Origin: an uncultured Christensenellaceae bacterium
GTDB taxonomy: Bacteria; Bacillota; Clostridia; Christensenellales; Pumilibacteraceae
NCBI GenBank assembly: GCA_910587025.1
Contig: CAJUKR010000047.1
Location: 1-12,532, forward strand
Direction: 5' to 3'
Length of the DNA: 12,532 nt
Part shown: one piece after another, positions 1 through 5,991 of the stretch
How the letters are laid out: every line of letters begins with the position of its first letter
How positions within the stretch are numbered: position 1 is the stretch's first letter
Made by a program: the position numbers and the translations under genes
Notes under the pieces: generated by a model
What the model was told of the DNA's origin: nothing
What the model saw: only the letters and a program-made list of their open reading frames with translations
Databases searched by the model: none

Positions 1-1877
1 TGAATGGTTGCGGTAAGCGGTATAGGAGTACCCCACGAACGGAACGTAAACATAAGTATGACGAACACAAAAAGCACCGTTAAAATACTGACTTTCAAAT
101 TATCGGTACTGAACGATTTATCCAAATCGTAAGAGCTCATAGAATCGCCGGCAAATATCGCTTGCGGACAAAAGGCTTTTACTTCTTCACGCATATTTTC
201 AATCATAGCGAAAGTCTGCTTACTCTCTATATCGCTATCCAGAATAAACAGAACGCGCGTGTAATTAGTTCCTATAAGCTGTGCTTCGGCGTCGTTAATC
301 GTATCGCGTAACGTTTCGTAGGTATCAAGTAAATCGTCATTGCCGTTTAAAAATGCCGAAATGAAATCGTCATGCCCGAAAGCACAGTCGCAGATATCGA
401 GAATGGAAGCGGTATAAATATCTTTATTTGCTTCAAACAGTGCCACTTCCGAAACACCGTCCTGACTGTCGCTCTGCGAAAAATAAGCATACGCTCGGTA
501 AATGCTCACGGCGGTTGAGTCGTCCGTACCGAGGAGCAGCGCAAACTGTCTGTAATTAAGTCTGTCGGTAAGATAATGCGTTGTACCGTTGGCGGTAATT
601 TCCACGTTTGAAATTCCTATCGCTTCCTTTACTTCTTCGTGGGTGCTTACGGTATCTATAACGCGCTTTTCCAAATTGTAATCGCCTTTGGGTACGAGAA
701 CCGCAAGCTGGTTTGAATAACCGAATACGGCTTCCGTTTCGCGCTGGGCTATCTGCGTTGCCGAAGGGCGGGAAGTATCGATACTTCCCGTCGAATAAAC
801 GTACTCCGTCTGAAAGGAAAAATAACCGCATACGATGACTGTGACCAAAAATACCGCAGGAATGACGTAACGAAGTTTGACGTCGAATTTGCCGACAGCC
901 GAAATTTTGGGGACGAAGCTTTTATGTGCGGTTTTATCGATTGCTTTACTGAAATAAAGCGTTATGCACGGCATAAACAAGAAGACGGTAATCATACTGC
1001 AAATAATGCTTTTTGCAAGCACGATACCCAAATCGGCGCCAAGCCCCAAAGCCATTGTCGTGAGTGCAAGAAGTCCCGCAATCGTCGTCAAGGACGAACC
1101 GGCTATTTCGGGAATAGCCTTTGCAAGTGCCGCAGCCATAGCTTCCTTCGGCGACAGCCCGTTTGCCTTTTCTTCCGAAAATCTATGGCAGAGAATAATG
1201 GCATAGTCGATGGCAAGCGCAAGCTGTAAAATTACGCAGACGGAATTGGATATAAACGAAATAGTACCCAACCAATAATTCGTTCCCATATTGAGTAAAG
1301 CCGCTACGCCGAACGTAAGAATAAATACGGGTATTTCCCCGAAGCTTTTCGTGGTAAAAGCAAGAACGGCAATAATAATTACAATCGCAAGTATCAGAAC
1401 GAAATTAACGTCGTGCTGTAACTCTTCGGCATATGTATCTGTCAAAGAAGCCGAAACGAGTAAATCATATCCGTCGAGAAGCTCCAACGTTTTATTATAG
1501 GCGGCTACGGATAATTCGTCGTCTGCATCGCCGTCAAACGTAATATTGAAAAGCGCACAGGACTGTTTATAATAATCTTCGGTATTGTGGAAGTCGAAGC
1601 TCTTTACACCGTCAAGCTGTTCAATCTCGTCGTGCAAGACAAGCGCGTCCTCAAAAGAGATATTGCGTAGTATAATTTTCGTCGTGCCGAACGTTACAAA
1701 TTCCTCTTCCATAATATCGAGGGCTTGCTTCGTATCGGTATTCGATGGTAGATACGAAGTTATATCATACTCTATTTTTACTTGTCCCATTCCCCATATG
1801 CAATAGGCAATAAGAGCTATAAAAAGAACGATGATATAATTCTTTTTATTTACAATAAAATTCGTTAACTTTTTCAT
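1..1877 (-). CDS. MMPL/RND-family transporter, 3' end cut off by window edge
   Basis: Reads continuously on the minus strand from ATG at 1875-1877 to the left edge (625 codons, no stop). It is probably an inner-membrane, proton-driven exporter of lipids, drugs or peptides; the substrate is unknown. Seen: TM1 at about residues 13-30, an extracytoplasmic loop beginning GMGQVKIEYDITSYLP, a hydrophobic block at about 158-300 (TM2-6), a second large soluble domain, and a new TM segment at the edge (ILMFTFRSWGTPIPLT). TM4 carries the Asp-Tyr pair (LALAIDYAII, D224-Y225) that in MMPL/RND proteins belongs to the proton relay. Clostridial members are roughly 700 aa, so about 70-100 residues and the last helices are missing. 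The start is supported by a GGAAG ribosome site (complement of 1886-1890) 8 nt upstream. It diverges from a TetR-type gene that probably represses it. Family confidence is high; substrate unknown. Confidence 0.9.
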   Translation of the reverse strand, partial: MKKLTNFIVNKKNYIIVLFIALIAYCIWGMGQVKIEYDITSYLPSNTDTKQALDIMEEEFVTFGTTKIILRNISFEDALVLHDEIEQLDGVKSFDFHNTEDYYKQSCALFNITFDGDADDELSVAAYNKTLELLDGYDLLVSASLTDTYAEELQHDVNFVLILAIVIIIAVLAFTTKSFGEIPVFILTFGVAALLNMGTNYWLGTISFISNSVCVILQLALAIDYAIILCHRFSEEKANGLSPKEAMAAALAKAIPEIAGSSLTTIAGLLALTTMALGLGADLGIVLAKSIICSMITVFLFMPCITLYFSKAIDKTAHKSFVPKISAVGKFDVKLRYVIPAVFLVTVIVCGYFSFQTEYVYSTGSIDTSRPSATQIAQRETEAVFGYSNQLAVLVPKGDYNLEKRVIDTVSTHEEVKEAIGISNVEITANGTTHYLTDRLNYRQFALLLGTDDSTAVSIYRAYAYFSQSDSQDGVSEVALFEANKDIYTASILDICDCAFGHDDFISAFLNGNDDLLDTYETLRDTINDAEAQLIGTNYTRVLFILDSDIESKQTFAMIENMREEVKAFCPQAIFAGDSMSSYDLDKSFSTDNLKVSILTVLFVFVILMFTFRSWGTPIPLTATI

Positions 1878-1893
1878 TTTCAACGCTTCCAAC

Positions 1894-1915
1894 TAATAAT
1901 ATAAGTGTATTATTA
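1894..1915. promoter_or_regulatory. Palindromic candidate operator for the TetR-type repressor
   Basis: Perfect 8-bp arms TAATAATA (1894-1901) and TATTATTA (1908-1915) with a 6-nt spacer. The site lies about 10-30 nt downstream of the predicted exporter start point and abuts the -35 of the tetR-type gene, so one bound dimer could block both. The half-site TATTATTA recurs at 1928-1935 and 2021-2028. Assignment to the neighbouring repressor is inference; the AT-rich sequence makes chance occurrence possible. Confidence 0.5.
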
Positions 1916-1917
1916 TC

Positions 1918-1946
1918 TTGACTTTCGTATTATTATATGTTATGCT
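1918..1946 (+). promoter_or_regulatory. Promoter of the TetR-type regulator
   Basis: TTGACT (1918-1923), 17-nt spacer, TATGCT (1941-1946). It starts 3 bp after the palindrome at 1894-1915 and contains another TATTATTA half-site in its spacer, which fits autoregulation. Confidence 0.65.
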
Positions 1947-1960
1947 GTCTAATAAAGCAA
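1932..1960 (-). promoter_or_regulatory. Promoter of the MMPL transporter
   Basis: On the minus strand, TTGCTT (1955-1960) and TATAAT (1932-1937) are separated by 17 nt. Transcription would start near 1925, about 48 nt before the ATG. It overlaps, face to face, the promoter of the divergent TetR gene. Confidence 0.7.
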
Positions 1961-2027
1961 GCTGTGTGCTATTACAGAATAACGGGAAAGTATTGCTACT
2001 TATACAAAAAAGGAAATTTATATTATT

Positions 2028-2618
2028 ATGGAAAAACAGGAAGATATCAGGATAACCAAAAGTAAACGTGATTTATGTAACGCCTTGGTAGAGCTTATGA
2101 AAAGTACGCCCTTCAAAAAAATTACAGTCGGCGATATTTGTTCCACCGCTATGATAAACAAGATGACTTTTTATAAGCATTACGCCGATAAATACGAACT
2201 TTTGAACGACGTTTTTTTGAACATAAAGCAGTCTATTATCGCCCATGCGGAAGCCGCCATCCCTACGCAGAACGTGAATGATACCGCACTTGACTTAACG
2301 TTTCGCGTGTTGGATGCAGTAATCAACGAGTGCCTCAATCAAAAGCAGTTTTTAATGGATATTTCTCACGACGAAATGGTGCTTACTATGATTTCGACAA
2401 CGATAGAAAAATCCATTTACGAATTGCTTGCAAGTATCAGCCGTCATCATACCTTCAAATATCGTTTGGATATTCTTACTTCGGCTGTAACCGGCGCGGC
2501 GACTTTTTTAATCCGCTATTTGCTCCTTCACGAACAATCTATCGGGAAGGAACAATTTCTTGAAAATACAAAAGCCTTCCTGCGCGACTTGTTTAATTCT
2601 AAAATTTTATTTGAATGA
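2028..2618 (+). CDS. TetR/AcrR-family transcriptional repressor
   Basis: 196 aa, the usual TetR length. The N-terminus holds the DNA-binding domain at about residues 9-55: a first helix around TKSKRDLCNALVELM, then the helix-turn-helix with the family signature KKITVGDICSTAMINKMTFYKHYADKYELL. In TetR proteins T-F-Y-x-H-(Y/F) forms the end of the recognition helix. The remaining helical part (about 60-196) would bind a ligand and dimerise; its ending resembles the TetR_C domains of clostridial regulators, but the ligand cannot be deduced. It is divergent from the MMPL exporter, the classic arrangement for a repressor relieved by an exported substrate. The ribosome site is weak (AGGAAA at 2011-2016, about 11 nt from the ATG). 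G+C resembles the mobile module to its right rather than dnaN. Confidence 0.9.
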   Translation: MEKQEDIRITKSKRDLCNALVELMKSTPFKKITVGDICSTAMINKMTFYKHYADKYELLNDVFLNIKQSIIAHAEAAIPTQNVNDTALDLTFRVLDAVINECLNQKQFLMDISHDEMVLTMISTTIEKSIYELLASISRHHTFKYRLDILTSAVTGAATFLIRYLLLHEQSIGKEQFLENTKAFLRDLFNSKILFE

Positions 2619-2633
2619 ATAAAAAATTTTTAA

Positions 2634-2660
2634 TATTGTTGACAGCTTTCGTCAACAATA
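2634..2660. promoter_or_regulatory. Inverted repeat upstream of the sigma-like gene
   Basis: Perfect 10-bp arms TATTGTTGAC (2634-2643) and GTCAACAATA (2651-2660) around a 7-nt spacer. It ends 3 nt before the extended -10 of the next gene and contains TTGACA (2639-2644). No T-run follows, so it looks more like an operator than a terminator of the preceding gene. The binding protein is unknown; the HTH protein it precedes is an obvious candidate. Confidence 0.55.
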
Positions 2661-2663
2661 CTG

Positions 2664-2672
2664 TGTTATCAT
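2664..2672 (+). promoter_or_regulatory. Extended -10 promoter immediately before the sigma-like gene
   Basis: TGTTATCAT (2664-2672) matches the extended -10 form TGn-TATAAT with one mismatch. The TTGACA at 2639-2644 is too far away (22 nt) for normal spacing. A start point 6-8 nt downstream of the -10 falls at 2678-2680, on the ATG itself, suggesting a leaderless transcript. Confidence 0.5.
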
Positions 2673-2678
2673 GGCACT

Positions 2679-3836
2679 ATGAAATACTACTATAACAAGG
2701 CACAACCGAATATCGAATACGGAATGTTAAGCAGTCGCTATCTTAACAATCCGAAGCGCAAGCCGAATGCGGACTGTCTTGTTACATACTATTACACTTC
2801 CGTATCTGAGCCGCTTGGTGGAACGTATTACCGTAATCGGGACTACTATATCATTCCCGTAAAGGTAACGCCAAAAGTCTATGCCCAGCTGATGAAGCGG
2901 GATAAGAAAGAACACAATAACAATCATAAGCACGACAGGCGTTATTTGGATGTGGAAAAATATTACCGTCAGCGCGGTGAAATCGACGAGGATGACAGAG
3001 AAACAAATGCTTGGGGATGCATTGCGGACAAGAAAACGCTAAACTTTGAAAACGATATTATAGAAGAATTAGACAAAAAAGCGTTACTCTCTACTTTCTC
3101 GAAATCGGATAGACTAATCGTCAAACTATACGAAGCGGGTGTCGGTCAAAAGCATATTGCAAAGAAAATCGGCAAAACACAAAGCTATGTATCAAAGCGA
3201 TTGGAACGGTTGTTAGACCTAATTGAAGCAGAACGGCTAAACGACGGAAGCCGCACGAAGAAAGAAATCGAATTTGAGCTTGCGTGGAAAAAGTTTATCT
3301 ACTCTCATAAGATGCCGAAAGATATAGATGTAATCTTTGAAACATTTAACTACCTTATCGGCGAGAGAATGTTGGAAGAATTGCTTATTTACTTCTACTC
3401 TTTTCGTGAGTATTATTACTATGCTTACCGCTTGCTTTATCTTTACGAGTACAACCCTGCCGAAGATAATTTAGGATGTATAAACGAACTGCCGCTTATC
3501 TTCCGAAAGATATTCTACTACCAAAAGTTGAACGAACAAGCGGACGTATTTATATGGCTCTACTACTGTCTTGTAACGGAAATGGAACGGCGCAAAAAGA
3601 TAACGCCCGAACCTAATCAAGAAGTCTACGAACAGCTTTTAGACGAGCAAGAAAAAACTGCAAAGCGCGTTAAAATGACAAGCGAACAGTTTATGGAAGA
3701 ACGCTTTATTCCGAAGGTCGCGCCACTACTTAAAAAGCGAACGGACGATTTTTTACAGGCAAACAATATTTACGTTTTCGACGAGGATGCCGACATCGAA
3801 GCGGAACTCAAAAAATTGTTTGGAGATCCGAAATAA
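2679..3836 (+). CDS. Mobile-element protein with sigma-70 region-4-like helix-turn-helix
   Basis: 385 aa, not recognised as a named family. Seen: a Tyr-rich N-terminus (about residues 1-60), a charged linker, and a helix-turn-helix at about 142-181 (SDRLIVKLYEAGVGQKHIAK, then recognition helix KTQSYVSKRLERLL) like sigma-70 region 4. A long helical region rich in aromatic residues follows (about 195-300), then an acidic, charged C-terminus. No sigma region 2 is visible, so it is probably a DNA-binding regulator rather than a complete sigma factor. Proteins with region-4-like HTHs commonly accompany relaxases and recombinases in clostridial mobile elements, and this one opens the mobilization module. 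No Shine-Dalgarno precedes the ATG; the promoter seems to place the transcript start at the start codon. A replication-initiation role cannot be excluded. Confidence 0.75.
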   Translation: MKYYYNKAQPNIEYGMLSSRYLNNPKRKPNADCLVTYYYTSVSEPLGGTYYRNRDYYIIPVKVTPKVYAQLMKRDKKEHNNNHKHDRRYLDVEKYYRQRGEIDEDDRETNAWGCIADKKTLNFENDIIEELDKKALLSTFSKSDRLIVKLYEAGVGQKHIAKKIGKTQSYVSKRLERLLDLIEAERLNDGSRTKKEIEFELAWKKFIYSHKMPKDIDVIFETFNYLIGERMLEELLIYFYSFREYYYYAYRLLYLYEYNPAEDNLGCINELPLIFRKIFYYQKLNEQADVFIWLYYCLVTEMERRKKITPEPNQEVYEQLLDEQEKTAKRVKMTSEQFMEERFIPKVAPLLKKRTDDFLQANNIYVFDEDADIEAELKKLFGDPK

Positions 3837-3855
3837 AAAAATTCAAAATTTTTTT
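3835..3855. terminator. All-A/T stem-loop overlapping the stop of the sigma-like gene
   Basis: Perfect 9-bp arms AAAAAAATT (3835-3843) and AATTTTTTT (3847-3855), loop CAA. With no G-C pairs it would be weak; it may be a weak bidirectional terminator or just AT-rich spacer. Confidence 0.3.
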
Positions 3856-3943
3856 GCGATATTGGAATATATCGGGTGTTTTGGAGTGTATATAAGTGAG
3901 CGGTTAAATTCTACGCTCTAAAAATTAAAGAATAACGGATAGG

Positions 3944-3969
3944 CTCACGGCAAACTGCCGTGAGTTTTT
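3944..3969 (+). terminator. Intrinsic terminator downstream of the sigma-like gene
   Basis: Perfect 9-bp stem CTCACGGCA (3944-3952) / TGCCGTGAG (3956-3964), 3-nt loop AAC, then TTTTT (3965-3969). It lies 107 nt after the stop codon and would separate the regulator from the relaxase; an attenuator ahead of the relaxase is an alternative. Confidence 0.8.
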
Positions 3970-4084
3970 CGTTGCTCGGAGGTGGTAATTATGGACGATT
4001 AAAAGACTTTGCGGACGGTCTATAAATGTTCGCGTGTGGACTAAAAACTTTGAAAGGCTTGACTGTAAGGAAATGAAGACTTGA

Positions 4085-4123
4085 TACAAAGTATAGCCCA
4101 CACTTCGCAAGCGAAGTGTGGGC
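4085..4123. other. oriT: Candidate origin of transfer (oriT) of the MobV relaxase
   Basis: Perfect inverted repeat with 13-nt arms GCCCACACTTCGC (4096-4108) and GCGAAGTGTGGGC (4111-4123) separated by AA. It is preceded by AAAGTATAG (4088-4096), the same nine bases that, as I recall, precede the MobM nick site in the pMV158 oriT (AAAGTATAGTGTG). MobV origins typically lie just upstream of the relaxase and carry such an inverted repeat; this one sits 60 nt before the likely start codon. The exact nick position cannot be read from sequence alone. A terminator is a weaker alternative, since TTTTT (4134-4138) follows only after an 10-nt gap. Confidence 0.65.
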
Positions 4124-4167
4124 TCTGCGAGGCTTTTTGTCCACTACACAAAGACGGAATATATTAT

Positions 4168-4174
4168 AAGGAGG
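4168..4174 (+). promoter_or_regulatory. Strong ribosome binding site that decides the relaxase start
   Basis: AAGGAGG is followed by 8 nt and then ATT AGC TAT TTA. No ATG, GTG or TTG lies in frame at a proper distance: the upstream TTG (4081) is before the site and the next ATG (4204) is 29 nt after it. The site therefore points to ATT at 4183. Confidence 0.75.
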
Positions 4175-4182
4175 AACAAAAC

Positions 4183-5352
4183 ATTAGCTATTTAGTGTGC
4201 CATATGGAGAAGTATCATAAGACGGATATTTACCCTGTGGAAAAAGAAAACGAGAGAGATGAAAACTATGAAGCAAGCAATCCGCAGATAAACAGCGAGA
4301 GAACAAAAGACAACTATCATACCTTTGCGAGATACTGTTCTTACACGGAGTTTATCAATAAGCGAATAGCCGAATTGAATTTACCGACCAAACCGAGAAA
4401 GGATGCTGTGCTTATGGCGTCGTTTGTAATCGGCTCAGATGGAGAGTTTTTCAAAGGGCTAACACTGGCGGAACAAGAAGATTTCTTTGCGCAATGCACA
4501 AGGTATTTTGCGGACAAATACGGCAAGGAAAATATAATATCCGCAGTCGTCCACAACGATGAAACTACGCCGCATTTGCACTTAAATCTTATGCCCATAA
4601 GGAATTGGCGACTGTGTTGTAAAGACCTGTTCAACCGTGCCGAGCTTACCAAATTGCAAACGGATTTTCACGAAGCTGTCGGCAAGCGTTGGGGTTTAGA
4701 ACGAGGGCGCGAAGGCAGTCCGAAAAAGCATTTGTCCACAGCGGAATACAAAGCAAAGAAAATTGTATTGAACGCTTGCACCGAAGCGGCGGACATTACG
4801 GAAACAGCTCAGTCTGAATTGCGGCAAATCAACCAAGCCGTGAAGAAAGCCGAAGAACACTTTGACGAAACTATTGGGCAGATACATACCGCCAAAGCCG
4901 AACGAGATAAAATCGTTGCGGAACGCGATTCGGAAGCCGACTATTCGCAAGCGTTGGAACAAGCAAAGAACGGCGAAATCGCTCACGGCAAGAGCGAACT
5001 GAAAACGCAAGTTGTTGCGCTCACGGTAGAGAACAAAAGTCTAACCGAAGAAAACACGCGGTTAAAGAAAGACAACAGTTATCTATTCGAGTCCTACCAA
5101 AAGGAAAAGAAAACACACAACGACCACGACAAAGCACTACGCGCTATTACACTATTCAGAACGCAAGAACCCGAAGCATTTGCGCGAGTGTTCTACCGTG
5201 CTACTTCGGTGTTACAACCTTTCTTACCCATCGGCGAACAACCTGCACCGTTTAGTAGAAACCGTTTACGAGAAATCGAAGAAGAAATCCGCAAGGAACA
5301 AGAACAAAATAGCCCTACGCCACGCAAGAACAATTACGGCAAAGCAGATTAA
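4183..5352 (+). CDS. mobV: MobV-type relaxase (Mob_Pre), probable ATT start
   Basis: 389 aa from ATT 4183. It would nick the element's transfer origin and lead the strand during mobilization by a helper conjugative system. The N-terminus ISYLVCHMEKY aligns without gaps to MobM of pMV158 (MSYMVARMQKM) from residue 1, supporting this start. Seen: motif NPQINSERTKDNYH (about 33-46), and the metal-binding motif HNDETTPHLHLNLMP with H124, E127, H131 and H133. A long charged coiled coil (about 205-320) follows, then a polar tail. MobM uses His22 as nucleophile; the aligned residue here is Glu22 (EKENERDENYE), as I recall for a clostridial subgroup. The frame stays open upstream to TTG 4081, but that segment encodes the oriT-like hairpin and is unlike relaxase N-termini. 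The RHH gene follows at 5442 under its own promoter. Confidence 0.9.
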   Translation: MSYLVCHMEKYHKTDIYPVEKENERDENYEASNPQINSERTKDNYHTFARYCSYTEFINKRIAELNLPTKPRKDAVLMASFVIGSDGEFFKGLTLAEQEDFFAQCTRYFADKYGKENIISAVVHNDETTPHLHLNLMPIRNWRLCCKDLFNRAELTKLQTDFHEAVGKRWGLERGREGSPKKHLSTAEYKAKKIVLNACTEAADITETAQSELRQINQAVKKAEEHFDETIGQIHTAKAERDKIVAERDSEADYSQALEQAKNGEIAHGKSELKTQVVALTVENKSLTEENTRLKKDNSYLFESYQKEKKTHNDHDKALRAITLFRTQEPEAFARVFYRATSVLQPFLPIGEQPAPFSRNRLREIEEEIRKEQEQNSPTPRKNNYGKAD

Positions 5353-5366
5353 ATTTTCATAAACGC

Positions 5367-5395
5367 TTGACTCCAAAGCCGTATCGTGCTAAAAT
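5367..5395 (+). promoter_or_regulatory. Promoter of the ribbon-helix-helix gene
   Basis: TTGACT (5367-5372), 17-nt spacer, TAAAAT (5390-5395). The -10 lies inside the left arm of a long inverted repeat, so a protein bound there would compete directly with RNA polymerase. Confidence 0.75.
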
Positions 5396-5430
5396 ATATT
5401 CAATCGTATATATACGACGAATATATTTTA
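5390..5430. promoter_or_regulatory. Nested palindromic operator over the RHH gene promoter
   Basis: Outer arms TAAAATATATTC (5390-5401) and GAATATATTTTA (5419-5430) are perfect 12-bp inverted repeats. Inside them TCGTATATATACGA (5404-5417) is a perfect 14-bp palindrome. Together they cover the -10, the start point and the 5' leader up to the ribosome site GGAGG (5432-5436). Autorepression by the RHH protein is the natural reading (inference). Confidence 0.65.
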
Positions 5431-5441
5431 CGGAGGTTATT

Positions 5442-5729
5442 ATGGAAAAGAAAGACAGATCGGTTAAGGACAAGCGTTATGAAGAACGACACAGAGAAGA
5501 ACGTAAAGCCAAATGTATGATTTGGGGAACGAGCGTACCGCGTGAGAAAGCCGAACAGATAAATGAGTTTTTGAAAAGATACGGCTATACAAAGGTACAG
5601 TTAATCGAGGCGGGCTACAAAGCATTATTAGACGATGCCGCCGAACACAACCTATCGTTAGGTAAACTAATGGATGGGTATGACGATTTTTTCGGTTTTG
5701 AGGAAATCGATAAAAAGAAAACCGAATAA
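5442..5729 (+). CDS. Ribbon-helix-helix DNA-binding protein of the mobile element
   Basis: 95 aa; ATG 5442 chosen because GGAGG (5432-5436) ends 5 nt upstream and the alternative upstream start (5367) lies in the promoter. The first 25 residues are very basic and charged (EKKDRSVKDKRYEERHREER). Residues about 26-63 (MIWGTSVPREKAEQINEFLK, then RYGYTKVQLIEAGYKALL) look like a beta strand plus two helices of a CopG/Arc-type fold. The acidic C-terminus has no evident domain. In plasmids and mobilizable elements such proteins control copy number or relaxase expression, or help the relaxase at oriT. Its promoter is buried in an inverted repeat, which fits autoregulation. The fold is inferred from pattern only; the role could be relaxosome accessory, repressor, or both. 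Confidence 0.75.
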   Translation: MEKKDRSVKDKRYEERHREERKAKCMIWGTSVPREKAEQINEFLKRYGYTKVQLIEAGYKALLDDAAEHNLSLGKLMDGYDDFFGFEEIDKKKTE

Positions 5730-5763
5730 CTATTAAATCTTTTCGCATAAGGAGGAAAACGCG

Positions 5764-5808
5764 ATGAAGAGAGAACATAGTATTCAAAGCTATAAGGACA
5801 ACAAATAA
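5764..5808 (+). CDS. 14-codon ORF with strong ribosome site; leader peptide or broken 5' end of tnpW
   Basis: ATG at 5764 follows a strong AAGGAGG. It encodes MKREHSIQSYKDNK and stops at TAA 5806-5808. It is in the same reading frame as the TnpW-like ORF, separated from it by TAA, three sense codons and a second TAA (5818-5820). This suggests the original N-terminus of tnpW cut off by two stops, or a translated leader coupling to it. Confidence 0.5.
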   Translation: MKREHSIQSYKDNK

Positions 5809-5820
5809 TTGTCTGAATAA

Positions 5821-5991
5821 GTGATATTGGAGAAAAAACAATTTGAATACACTACTTCCTTCGGCGGTACGGAGTACGCCGTAATAATACGCGAAAGCGA
5901 TACCGCAAAGGAAACCGTAAATAACAAACTGAAAAAGATTTTACTAAATGACTTGTCTGATAAGGTGTATTCGGGAGGAGATTCCGAATGA
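5821..5991 (+). CDS. tnpW: TnpW-like small transposon protein (start uncertain)
   Basis: 56 aa if started at GTG 5821 (54 aa from TTG 5827). The core FEYTTSFGGTEYAVIIRESD, then TAKETVNNKLKKILLND, matches the pattern I associate with TnpW of Tn4451-type elements: a short aromatic/Gly stretch, 'TAKET', then 'K-ILL'. The molecular role of TnpW is not established. The stop TGA overlaps the recombinase start as ATGA (5988-5991), implying coupled translation, and the GGGAGGAG near its 3' end is the recombinase ribosome site. It has no ribosome site of its own, while a strong one precedes the in-frame 14-codon ORF, from which it is cut off by TAA 5806-5808 and TAA 5818-5820. It could be intact with a non-ATG start, a product of reinitiation, or a recent pseudogene. 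Confidence 0.6.
   Translation: MILEKKQFEYTTSFGGTEYAVIIRESDTAKETVNNKLKKILLNDLSDKVYSGGDSE

Larger units (their letters stand above)
3837..4182. other. Gene-free control region ahead of the relaxase
   Basis: 346 bases without a convincing gene. It holds, in order, an A/T stem-loop, a short inverted repeat (GAGCG 3898-3902 / CGCTC 3914-3918), an intrinsic terminator (3944-3969), two minimal start-stop units behind AG-rich ribosome-site-like sequence (ATG GAC GAT TAA at 3991-4002; ATG AAG ACT TGA at 4073-4084), a hairpin resembling a MobV transfer origin (4096-4123), and the relaxase ribosome site (4168-4174). A TTGACT at 4059-4064 has no well-spaced -10, so the relaxase promoter is not identified. 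Confidence 0.6.

Noticed and set aside
556..1806. Several short open frames on both strands across the left end
   Set aside because: All lie inside the continuous 625-codon MMPL reading frame, which has membrane segments and the D224-Y225 motif.
4081..4182. 34-codon N-terminal extension of the relaxase from TTG 4081, containing several cysteines
   Set aside because: It translates the oriT-like hairpin, has no ribosome site at TTG, and MobV proteins begin at the ISYLVC equivalent, which has its own strong ribosome site.
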